A program made the position numbers and the translations under genes. 64,000 nucleotides of DNA from Pedobacter ureilyticus. GTDB lineage: Bacteria > Bacteroidota > Bacteroidia > Sphingobacteriales > Sphingobacteriaceae. Below are positions 1 through 7,856 of this stretch, in pieces (positions within the stretch are counted from its first letter, which is position 1; each line of letters starts with the position of its first letter). The stretch spans positions 93,501 to 157,500 of the forward strand of contig NZ_SSHJ01000010.1 in NCBI RefSeq assembly GCF_005925345.1. The letters run 5' to 3'. The notes under the pieces are model-generated. The model was not told the origin of the DNA. It saw nothing but the letters and a program-made list of their open reading frames with translations, and made no database searches.

Positions 1-1119
1 CATGTTGGCCTAAAACATGGCGATGTGATTAATGTAGGAAACTTAACTTTAGAGGTTTTACATACCCCGGGACATACACCAGAAAGCATCAGCTTTTTAC
101 TTACCGACCATCCGGCTACTAGCGAACCTGTAATGATTTTTACTGGCGATTTTGTTTTTGTAGGTGATATAGGCCGACCAGATTTGCTGGAAAAAGCAGC
201 GGGATTGGCAGGCACGCAAGAAAAAGGGGCCAAACAGATGTACCAATCCATACAACATTTTGCCACATTGGCTCCTTTCATTCAAGTTTGGCCGGGCCAC
301 GGTGCGGGCTCTGCTTGCGGTAAGGCTTTGGGAGCGGTGCCAAGCTCCACCGTAGGTTACGAAAAAATTAGGAACTGGGCTTTCCAATACCAAAATGATG
401 AGCCTGGTTTTATGGATTATCTATTGGAAGGCCAACCCGAGCCACCCAAATACTTTGCCATGATGAAACACCTTAACAAGGTAGAAAGGCCATTGCTAGT
501 TGAAGTGCCAAAACACAGCCAATTATCAACCGATGCTTTTAAAAAAGCTTACACAGATGGCCTAAAAGTAATTGATACCCGCAACAAAGTTGATTTTGCC
601 AAAGGTTTTATTCCAGGTAGCATCAACATACAACACAACAATAGTTTAGCTACTTGGGCAGGATGGATTTTAAACTACCAAGAGCAGTTTATTTTGGTGG
701 CCGATGCCAGCGAAATGGAAGAAATTACCAGAAAATTAATGCGTATTGGCTTAGATAATATTTATGGTTTTATCAACAATGTTGATGGTTTAGACATTGA
801 GCTACAAACTGCAGATGTAATTGACCTAGCAACTTTTAAAACATTTTTGGGCAAGGATGATGTGCAAATTGTGGATGTACGTGGAAAAACAGAATATGAA
901 GCAGGCCACATTGAAGGTGCCGAGCACGTTTTTTTAGGTACTTTACAAGATAACCTGGACAAAATCAGCAAGGATAAACAAGTGGTTATTCATTGCCAAA
1001 GTGGCGATCGTGCAGCTATAGCTTATTCTATTTTAAGGAGAAACGGTTTTGATGAGGTAAAAAACTTCTCGGGCGGCATGAAAGAATGGTTGGCAAATGG
1101 CGGTGAAACGGTAAATTGA
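1..1119 (+). CDS. MBL-fold / double rhodanese protein (persulfide dioxygenase-like), 5' end outside window
   Basis: The reading frame is open at base 1, so the N-terminus with the first metal-binding HxHxDH motif is missing. What remains has the MBL motifs HTPGHT, TGDFVFVGDIGRPD and WPGHGAGSACGK, followed by two rhodanese-like domains. The second has an active-site loop HCQSGDR with the cysteine; the equivalent loop of the first (VADASEM) has none. This order matches CstB-type persulfide dioxygenase-sulfurtransferases, which oxidise persulfide to sulfite or thiosulfate in the cytoplasm. A full-length relative lies at 57566-58981. The sulfur genes at 17719-20646 on the same strand may once have been neighbours. 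Exact substrate is inferred. Confidence 0.88.
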   Translation, partial: HVGLKHGDVINVGNLTLEVLHTPGHTPESISFLLTDHPATSEPVMIFTGDFVFVGDIGRPDLLEKAAGLAGTQEKGAKQMYQSIQHFATLAPFIQVWPGHGAGSACGKALGAVPSSTVGYEKIRNWAFQYQNDEPGFMDYLLEGQPEPPKYFAMMKHLNKVERPLLVEVPKHSQLSTDAFKKAYTDGLKVIDTRNKVDFAKGFIPGSINIQHNNSLATWAGWILNYQEQFILVADASEMEEITRKLMRIGLDNIYGFINNVDGLDIELQTADVIDLATFKTFLGKDDVQIVDVRGKTEYEAGHIEGAEHVFLGTLQDNLDKISKDKQVVIHCQSGDRAAIAYSILRRNGFDEVKNFSGGMKEWLANGGETVN

Positions 1120-1263
1120 TGAGTTTGAGCAGGGCTGAAAATCACGACAATATCAAACCCAAAAAACTCGTAAAACGAATGGCATTATAGGTTGAAGAAT
1201 TAGTATAACAGCGCCTCGAAAGTATCAAAACTGTAGACTGTTTATCACATAGTGAGCGGGGTT

Positions 1264-1911
1264 TCAAATAAGGTTCCGCTTTTTGGCCAACGCTACCGCT
1301 TCAATTTTAGAGTGCACCTGTAATTTTTGGTAAATATTCTCAATGTGCCTTCTCACAGTTGAGGGCGAAATAAATAAATTCTCCGCAATGGCGGTGTAAG
1401 GAAGCCCTTTGGAAAGCTGTTCCAATACTTCAATTTCCCGGGCAGTCAGGGTAATGGCGTCTGAATTTTCGGGTGGCGTAATCAGTGGATGGCGCAGTAA
1501 TTTTAAGGTTTTCATCGCAATGGACGGCGTCATCACCGCACCACCTTCCAAAGTTTGCACAATGGCATCGTGCAGCTCTTTTGGCGGTGTTTCTTTCAGC
1601 AAATAACCATCGGCTCCGGCTTGTATTGCATTAAAGATATTTTCGTCATCATCAAAAACGGTGAGCATAATGATTTTGATCTGCGGATATTTTTGTTTGA
1701 CCAATTTTGTCGTTTCAATGCCGTTTTGATGGGGCATTTCAATGTCCATCAGAATGAGGTCGGTGCGTTTATCGGTCTGCAATTTTTCCATACATTGAAC
1801 GCCGTCATTTGCCGTGAAGGAAAGTTGTATATCTTCAAAAAGCGACAATTTATCTTTCACGCTTTTGATGAGAAAATTATTGTCTTCGATGATGGCTATT
1901 TTTGTTTTCAT
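1264..1911 (-). CDS. LuxR/NarL-type response regulator
   Basis: A 215-residue two-domain regulator. The receiver domain has the acidic pair E9-D10, phosphoacceptor D56 in LILMDIEMP, and the lysine in LLKETPP. A LuxR-type helix-turn-helix covers about residues 150-210 (TAREIEVLEQLSKGLPYTAIAENLFISPSTVRRHI region). It is the last gene of the minus-strand block, 20 bases after the 225-residue membrane protein gene, which itself follows the histidine kinase gene at 2714-4531. The kinase is its likely partner. Target genes are not visible; the envelope-protein genes upstream are plausible candidates by position only. Confidence 0.93.
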   Translation of the reverse strand: MKTKIAIIEDNNFLIKSVKDKLSLFEDIQLSFTANDGVQCMEKLQTDKRTDLILMDIEMPHQNGIETTKLVKQKYPQIKIIMLTVFDDDENIFNAIQAGADGYLLKETPPKELHDAIVQTLEGGAVMTPSIAMKTLKLLRHPLITPPENSDAITLTAREIEVLEQLSKGLPYTAIAENLFISPSTVRRHIENIYQKLQVHSKIEAVALAKKRNLI

Positions 1912-1931
1912 TCCTCGATGTTTTAAACTTG

Positions 1932-2609
1932 CTATCGGTTTGTGTTGAGCGATATCCTTTCACTTAATTTTTCAATAACGGCCTCTTTTTCAATTAATTC
2001 AGAAATTTTCATTTCAAATGTTTTGATGTTCGAAAGTCTTGGAAAGGATAGTTTTCCTTTTGCAAAAGACTGACTAACTAATAAATTGACATAATTAAAA
2101 ATCAAAATGAATTTTTGAAGGTTATCCGTTTCAATTACTTTAAGACCAATGAGTTTCGCTGTGCGTTCGTTGATAATATAGCTCGTTCCGCGAATAATTA
2201 ATTCATCTTCATTGGTATTTCTTTTCTCCTCAATTAATTTTAAAAGTCCCTGCAAAAACTTAGAAAGAATAAAATTTGTCCTTTGCTTGCCATTCATTTT
2301 TCTATCAATGACAAAAAAATAATCGAAAAGCGTACCTCCGTGTATTTTCATTATTCCTTTTTTGGGTATTTCTGCCAATAAAAGAGAGGAAAGATAAACA
2401 ACCCTCCCGCTTTCTTTGAGCGAAGGTGCATCAAAAAAGGGTGCAACCAACGAAATGATGACAGGCAGCGCAATAAAAATCAGCAAATACATTTTAGTCC
2501 ACCAAGACAAAATAATAATTAATAATAGTATTGTCAAAGTAATTAAGCCGACTAAAACCTGAATACGTGTTTGTTCTTTTTTAGTTTTCTGGTAAAAACG
2601 ATGCTCCAA
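1932..2609 (-). CDS. Two-TM membrane protein between kinase and regulator genes
   Basis: 225 residues. A basic N-terminus is followed by two hydrophobic segments at about residues 17-36 and 39-58, then a soluble, charged region of about 165 residues rich in Lys and Glu that is probably cytoplasmic. No catalytic motif is recognised. The gene sits between a histidine kinase gene and a response regulator gene on the same strand, so it may be an accessory factor of that two-component system. That role is inferred from position alone. Confidence 0.7.
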   Translation of the reverse strand: MEHRFYQKTKKEQTRIQVLVGLITLTILLLIIILSWWTKMYLLIFIALPVIISLVAPFFDAPSLKESGRVVYLSSLLLAEIPKKGIMKIHGGTLFDYFFVIDRKMNGKQRTNFILSKFLQGLLKLIEEKRNTNEDELIIRGTSYIINERTAKLIGLKVIETDNLQKFILIFNYVNLLVSQSFAKGKLSFPRLSNIKTFEMKISELIEKEAVIEKLSERISLNTNR

Positions 2610-2713
2610 TATTTTCTATTTTTCTCAAATTTGTTTCTCAGTTTCTTTCAACCTCAGGGTGACTGCTTTTCTTTTTCGGTTCTAAAATAATGGTAATTTT
2701 AGATACAAATTGT

Positions 2714-4531
2714 TTAGCAATTGACAATGAAATTTACTTCTGTTCCCTTACCCATTTCCGATTGCAGTTTCAATTCGCTGTTTAATTCCAAAGCTCTTTT
2801 TCGCATATTCAATAATCCATTTCCGGGTTCGATTTCGCTTTCCTGAAAACCTTTTCCGTCATCTTTTACCTGAAATTTAAGGGCTGAATTTTCTTTGGAA
2901 ATAAGAATTTCGATCTGGTTTGCTTCTGCATATTTAAAAGCATTGTTTGTAGCTTCCTGAATTATTCTGAAAATATTCAATCCCTGAATGCCTGTAAAAA
3001 CTTCGGTTTCCGACACATCATCGGCAATTTGTAATTCAATCTGGGTATCGCTTTGCGACTGTTTCGCTTTTTCGATGAAATTAGCAATCCGACTTTCTAA
3101 ATCTTTAATGGTAATGCCTTGTTTGTTCATTGCCCAAATGGTATCCCGAAGTTCCTGAATGGTTTCTTTGGCAAAGGAACCGATGTTGCTCAATCTGCCG
3201 ATCAGGTTTTCGTCTTTGTCCTTCACATAATATTTAATGGTGTCGATGGCGGAAATGATAAAGCTCAATTGTGCTCCGATATTGTCGTGCAAGTCCCGAG
3301 AGATCGACAAACGCTGTTCCTGTAATTTGTTTTGATTTTCAATTTTTTGAAGTGCCAGTTTCATTTCGTTTTCCTGTTTTTCACGAAGGTTTTTCAGCAC
3401 CTGTTGTTTGTAAAACAGAAAACCCATCAAACCGATGATCACAACCAATGCAACCAAACCAAAAATCCAGAAATTACGGTTGGTCAATTTTGCCTGTTGT
3501 TGCAGGATTTGATTTTCTTTTTCTGCCGTTTCGTATTTGGTGGAAATATCTTCTACATCTTTCAGTTTTTGAGCCGTGTACAAACTATCGTTCAGTACAT
3601 TAAACGATTTCAAACTCTCAAAAGCTTTTTGATAATTGCCCAGCGCTTCGTAATTGCCGGTAATCTGTTCGTAATTGTATTTTTGAATGTCGGTAAATTT
3701 AATTTTTCGGGCTAAAACATTGCTTTGTTCAAAATATTCATTAGAAAGTTGGTGCTGATTAGTTTCTTTATAAAATTCGCCCAAAGCCGTATAATTGAGC
3801 ATCAAAGCAAAGTCATCGTCCAGTTTTTTACGAATTTCCAATGCTTGTTTCAGATAGCTTTCCGATTTTTTATAATCTTTGATCAACAATTGATTGTAAC
3901 CCAAAAACTCCAATGCGTAACCAATCCCTACACTATCATTTCGCTGTTGCTGAATGCGCAATGATTTTTCGAAACGAATGTTCGCTTCCTTATAATCCTG
4001 AAAATCATCCCTGAAAACCACCCCGCTTTCATTGTTGATGCGGGCAATTCCTTCGAGATTGTTTTCATTTTCATACAACTTTAAAGCCTTGTCGTAAAAT
4101 TCCAACGCTCTTTTCGGTTGTTTTAATTTGCGGTACATCCTCGCCATATCATCATACAACAAACCCAACTTCTCGCTATTGCCTGACTTTTCCAACAAAG
4201 AAAGTGCTTGGTAATAAAAGACCGATGCGCTGTCGATTTTTCCTTTCTTTCCATAAGAAAGCCCGATATAGCGTAAAAATTCACCCTGATTAACTTTGTC
4301 GTTTTCGACTTTTGCCAATTCCAAACCCCATTTTGAAAGTTGAATGGTTGCATCAAAATCTTTTTGGTAAATCTTTTTCAGATGATCCTGCAACACCGAA
4401 ATTTTCTTCGGATAGGCTTTTTGCTGCTGTATGATTTGCTGGATGCTGTCAACCGTTTTTTGGGTTTGGGCAAATGCAGTTAACGAAATTAAACTGATAA
4501 ATGCAAGGTAAATGATGTACTTAATTTTCAT
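2714..4531 (-). CDS. TPR-type sensor histidine kinase (HisKA_3 / HATPase)
   Basis: 605 residues. An N-terminal signal sequence (residues 1-22) leads to a helical TPR region at about 80-320, one transmembrane helix at about 354-374, a coiled coil, a HisKA_3 dimerisation helix with H415 in SRDLHDNIGA, and a HATPase domain with EATNNAFKYA, DDGKGF and GNGLLNMRKR. This is the common Bacteroidota layout with periplasmic TPRs. The kinase should phosphorylate the LuxR-type regulator at 1264-1911. Fifteen bases separate it from the broken KilA-N gene upstream. The signal sensed is unknown. Confidence 0.93.
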   Translation of the reverse strand: MKIKYIIYLAFISLISLTAFAQTQKTVDSIQQIIQQQKAYPKKISVLQDHLKKIYQKDFDATIQLSKWGLELAKVENDKVNQGEFLRYIGLSYGKKGKIDSASVFYYQALSLLEKSGNSEKLGLLYDDMARMYRKLKQPKRALEFYDKALKLYENENNLEGIARINNESGVVFRDDFQDYKEANIRFEKSLRIQQQRNDSVGIGYALEFLGYNQLLIKDYKKSESYLKQALEIRKKLDDDFALMLNYTALGEFYKETNQHQLSNEYFEQSNVLARKIKFTDIQKYNYEQITGNYEALGNYQKAFESLKSFNVLNDSLYTAQKLKDVEDISTKYETAEKENQILQQQAKLTNRNFWIFGLVALVVIIGLMGFLFYKQQVLKNLREKQENEMKLALQKIENQNKLQEQRLSISRDLHDNIGAQLSFIISAIDTIKYYVKDKDENLIGRLSNIGSFAKETIQELRDTIWAMNKQGITIKDLESRIANFIEKAKQSQSDTQIELQIADDVSETEVFTGIQGLNIFRIIQEATNNAFKYAEANQIEILISKENSALKFQVKDDGKGFQESEIEPGNGLLNMRKRALELNSELKLQSEMGKGTEVNFIVNC

Positions 4532-4545
4532 CCGTTTCTATTATT

Positions 4546-5352
4546 TCAATAAATTTTATTGGCTACATTTCGCAAAATGGTTATTTGTTGAATGGCTATT
4601 TGGTTCAATTTTATCAATCTTTCCTTTTGAAGAATTTTTTCATTAATCAAAACAGCATTTAGACTTTCCATATTCGACAAACAAATTAATTCATTAATTG
4701 AGGCATAGTCTCGGATGTTTCCCTTCAAACCTTTATTATCTTCTCGCCATTGTTTGGCTGTTTTTCCAAACAACGCCATATTCAATACATCAGCTTCATT
4801 TGCTTAAATGATGGAAATATCTTTGGCAGTCAACTCTTTTGGAATAAGGTTTTGCTTGATAGCATCGGTATGAATATGATAATTGAGTTTTGATAATTCC
4901 CTTTTAGCTGTCCATCCAAGGTATTTTTGCTCTTCCTCTTTCAAGCGTTGAAACTCGGTGATTAAATACAATTTAAAAGGAACGCTTATCGCTGAGCCGA
5001 ATTCAAAAGCAATATCTTTATGAGCATACGTTCCTCCGTATTTTCCTCTTTTAACAACCAATCCTATTGCATCTGTTTTTTCAATCCACTCAGATGCACT
5101 TAAAACAAAATTTGGTAACCCTGCCTGCATTTTAAAGTGGTCAGAACCCACCACTTTAAAATTTGGATTATTGATTTGCTCCCAAGTGCTCAAATACTCT
5201 AACGCATAGCGTGTTCTTAGCCAATTTTTAATAATATCAGCTGCACGACTTTCTCCTTCTTTAGCATTTGCCATATCAGTAAGTGAGATATAGTCTTGTT
5301 CCTGAACCTTTATAATTGTAATTTCCGCCTCATTTACACTGATTTTTGCCAT
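4546..5352 (-). pseudogene. KilA-N domain protein gene broken by an in-frame TAA
   Basis: Two adjacent open frames on the minus strand (5352-4804 and 4785-4546) are in the same phase, separated by one TAA at 4806-4804. The first part has the KilA-N pattern: ISLTDMAN, LEYLSTWEQINNPNF, WIEKTDAIG, KYGGTYAHKDIAFEFG and FKLYLITEFQRLKEEE. The second begins ANEADVLNMALFGKTAKQW and continues GNIRDYASI, the usual continuation of this family. At the stop the family normally has tyrosine before A(N/D)EAD, so TAT or TAC to TAA is the simplest explanation. The family occurs in phages and accessory DNA. A sequencing error is the main alternative; the N-terminal 182 residues could still be made. Confidence 0.85.
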
Positions 5353-5441
5353 AGATAGATGCTTTTCCGAGAAAGAAGAATTTAATTATTTACTCATCAA
5401 ATTCACTCCTTTCATTATATGCTGTTAAATTAATAAAAAAA

Positions 5442-5759
5442 TCAACCAGAACTTTCTTCGGATTTGAAAATTTTCAGGATGGATTGCAGATAAACCTGCA
5501 ACGATTGTAATATTTCTACTGAATTCGGCGAAATGGAAGACGGGTTTTCTGAGTGGGTAAAGAGTTCATCCAACTCTTGCCAACGTTGTTCTACCGATTG
5601 GTTCATCGATTGTTGAAGCGGGTTTGGTTTTTCTTCAATGAATTTTCCTGAACGGTTTTCCAGCGTGAGTGCATAATCATTTAAAACCTTTTTCAACAAA
5701 GGAATGAGCAGCAATATCAACCCAATAATCACGATAAAAAGTAAAGCCAACGCCACCAT
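5442..5759 (-). CDS. Small single-TM protein, unknown function
   Basis: 105 residues with one N-terminal hydrophobic segment (about residues 2-23), then a polar, probably cytoplasmic tail containing a short predicted helix near the C-terminus. No known domain is recognised. It begins one base after the stop codon of the 353-residue envelope protein gene, so the two are almost certainly co-transcribed and probably translationally coupled. Confidence 0.7.
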   Translation of the reverse strand: MVALALLFIVIIGLILLLIPLLKKVLNDYALTLENRSGKFIEEKPNPLQQSMNQSVEQRWQELDELFTHSENPSSISPNSVEILQSLQVYLQSILKIFKSEESSG

Positions 5760-5760
5760 T

Positions 5761-6822
5761 TTATTGTCCTTTTCGTTTTTTGATTTTACGCCATTTTACA
5801 AACCCCCAAATCAAAATGGCAAGCAAAGCAACAATAATCAGAAACGGAGCGATGATGACAAATATCGTGAGCAAACCCGGCAAAGCCCCGCCAATGGTGC
5901 TTTTTACTTCGTATGGATTGCCTAATTCTACTTCTATATACGTAAGTTCATCGAACGAAATTCGGCTGAGTTCATCAATGGCGTCGAATAGTTTCTCTGA
6001 CTGAGCATTATGCTTCGCAAAGTCGAAATTTTCTATTTTTTCGTAGTAAGCAGCTACGAGATTATCAGCGGGAGTTGGCGAAAAATTGGTTTTGCTTCCG
6101 GCAAACAGTTGGTATTTTTCATTGAATTTAAAGTTAAATCCACCCGACAAGCCTTGTAAATTTTCCGTTGTTAATCCGTCTTTCAGTTGCACATAAAAAT
6201 TTCCTTTTTCGATGGGTTGCTTCCAAACACTGCCGCTTTCCAAAAGATAGATAAATGCATTTCGGTTTTCTAAATTGTAACCTTTGCGTACTTGGGCATC
6301 GTTGGTATTCACGATGAAATATACTTCTACTGTCTGAATTTCATTCGGTGCAAAAGCCATTTGCCAAACCATCCAATTGTAGCTGAACGGATTTACATTT
6401 CCGTCGTTATGATTGAGTTCTGGATGATGTTCTTTGATTAAATCTAACCAACGTTCTTTGGCATTGATTTTAAATTGACTTAAACTGTCGAGGGTAATTT
6501 GGTTCAGATCCGTTTCGCCACCCGAATAGATGCCGTTTACCGGATAACCCATCTTAAATTGCAGGTTTTCGTTGCTCGTATTTTTAAAAACATAGCTTCC
6601 TTTTACCACGGCAAAACCTTTATAAAGCTGAATGTAAATGCGTTCCTGCTGCATCTGCACTTTCTTGAAACTCAGGCTGTCCTCGGGATACAACATCGTA
6701 AAAACCTTTCCTCCGGCGTTCCAAATGCCCGGTTGCGCAGCATTGGCAAAGGTTTTCTGCGCAGAAAAAATGCTGATAAAAATAAGGAATAAGTTCAGGT
6801 ATTTTTGTATAGTATTTTTCAT
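5761..6822 (-). CDS. Exported protein with C-terminal membrane anchor
   Basis: 353 residues. A signal sequence at about 1-26 (ending KTFANA) precedes a long extracytoplasmic region; a strong transmembrane helix at about 315-343 is followed by a basic tail (KWRKIKKRKGQ). The soluble part looks beta-rich, with a segment resembling a beta-sandwich interaction domain (QLYKGFAVVKGSYVFKN). The C-terminal anchor suggests inner-membrane attachment with the bulk in the periplasm. Eleven bases separate it from the preceding gene and one from the next. Function is not recognised. Confidence 0.75.
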   Translation of the reverse strand: MKNTIQKYLNLFLIFISIFSAQKTFANAAQPGIWNAGGKVFTMLYPEDSLSFKKVQMQQERIYIQLYKGFAVVKGSYVFKNTSNENLQFKMGYPVNGIYSGGETDLNQITLDSLSQFKINAKERWLDLIKEHHPELNHNDGNVNPFSYNWMVWQMAFAPNEIQTVEVYFIVNTNDAQVRKGYNLENRNAFIYLLESGSVWKQPIEKGNFYVQLKDGLTTENLQGLSGGFNFKFNEKYQLFAGSKTNFSPTPADNLVAAYYEKIENFDFAKHNAQSEKLFDAIDELSRISFDELTYIEVELGNPYEVKSTIGGALPGLLTIFVIIAPFLIIVALLAILIWGFVKWRKIKKRKGQ

Positions 6823-6833
6823 ATCAATCGGAA

Positions 6834-7856
6834 TTAGGGAAGTTGAGATTTTTCTAACAAGGCTTCGAAAATGTGTAGCTTTTTATGCTGAAAATCCGTA
6901 TTTCCCGTGACAGTTCCGTCGGCATAAGTGATTTGAAAAAAGCCAATTCCTGCAATCTTTTTAGTTTTTATATCCACTTCTGCTTCGGCAATGATATTTT
7001 TATGTTCGTCATGGAGAAATACCAACATTCGATAAGGTTTCAACTCTTCCGGATTTTTGGCATACGCCTGCAAAGTCTGTTCGGAATATTCCTGCAAATC
7101 AAAAGGCAAATTGTCTTTCGGCGCTTCGGCATCAAAACGCTGAATGCCTTTCAATAACTTGCCTTGAGCGGTGCTGTCTTCGATGAGTTTAAATTTGATT
7201 TCGATTGCAATATCATCCATCGCATCTTTCAGATAAGCCGTTGCGTAGAAATAACTTTGCGGTTCTACAAAAGACAAAATTTCACGGTCTTCGAGATAAA
7301 AATAGTTGGTAATAATATCGTTTTCGCCCGGAACTTTTTGGCGATGGATTTCTTTGTATAAATTTCCATTCCGGCTGTAATACCTTTCTGTGCTGGATTT
7401 TACGCCATCAATTTCTGCATTGATTAAGTTTAATTGTTTGTTTTGGTATTGAAAGTCGATATAACTTTTCGCTCCGTCTTTAAATCGAATTTTTTCTTTG
7501 GTTACGCGGTTTTCTTTGTCGTATTCGTAGGTATAAGTCCGGTTCAGGTACGGATTGCTGTGTTCCCAGACTTCCTGATGCAAACGACCTTTTTTGTAAA
7601 TCGTTTTTGATTTCGCCCAGCTGTCATCCAGAAAACTTTGGTTTTCGTAGCTTTCCAGATTTCCATCGGCATTGAAAACACGGATTAGTTTTTCGACCTT
7701 TTCTACGTTTTCGCCGTCAAAGCTGTAATAAATTTGTTCTACTTTTTTCACCTGCTTTTTGTAGCCATAATCCCGGTAGCTGATATCGGGCAGGGATTGA
7801 GCATTAACCTTGGTTGCTACAACACAAATAAATAATAAAAGTATTTGATATTTCAT
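6834..7856 (-). CDS. Secreted YD-repeat-like protein
   Basis: 340 residues with a signal peptide (about 1-19, ending KVNAQ). The body has short repeats of the type YEYDKENRVTKE and YYSRNGNLYKE, the YD/RHS-like pattern common in secreted Bacteroidota proteins. The C-terminal region contains ITYADGTVTGNTDF, which resembles LNYADGTQSGSTDY in the protein at 12067-13026, so the two are probably paralogues. Its start overlaps the end of the 735-residue gene by four bases, which suggests translational coupling. Substrate or partner unknown. Confidence 0.78.
   Translation of the reverse strand: MKYQILLLFICVVATKVNAQSLPDISYRDYGYKKQVKKVEQIYYSFDGENVEKVEKLIRVFNADGNLESYENQSFLDDSWAKSKTIYKKGRLHQEVWEHSNPYLNRTYTYEYDKENRVTKEKIRFKDGAKSYIDFQYQNKQLNLINAEIDGVKSSTERYYSRNGNLYKEIHRQKVPGENDIITNYFYLEDREILSFVEPQSYFYATAYLKDAMDDIAIEIKFKLIEDSTAQGKLLKGIQRFDAEAPKDNLPFDLQEYSEQTLQAYAKNPEELKPYRMLVFLHDEHKNIIAEAEVDIKTKKIAGIGFFQITYADGTVTGNTDFQHKKLHIFEALLEKSQLP

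Noticed and set aside
4546..5352. Prophage remnant
   Set aside because: Only the KilA-N gene is phage-like; no integrase, capsid or lysis gene and no attachment repeat were seen near it.
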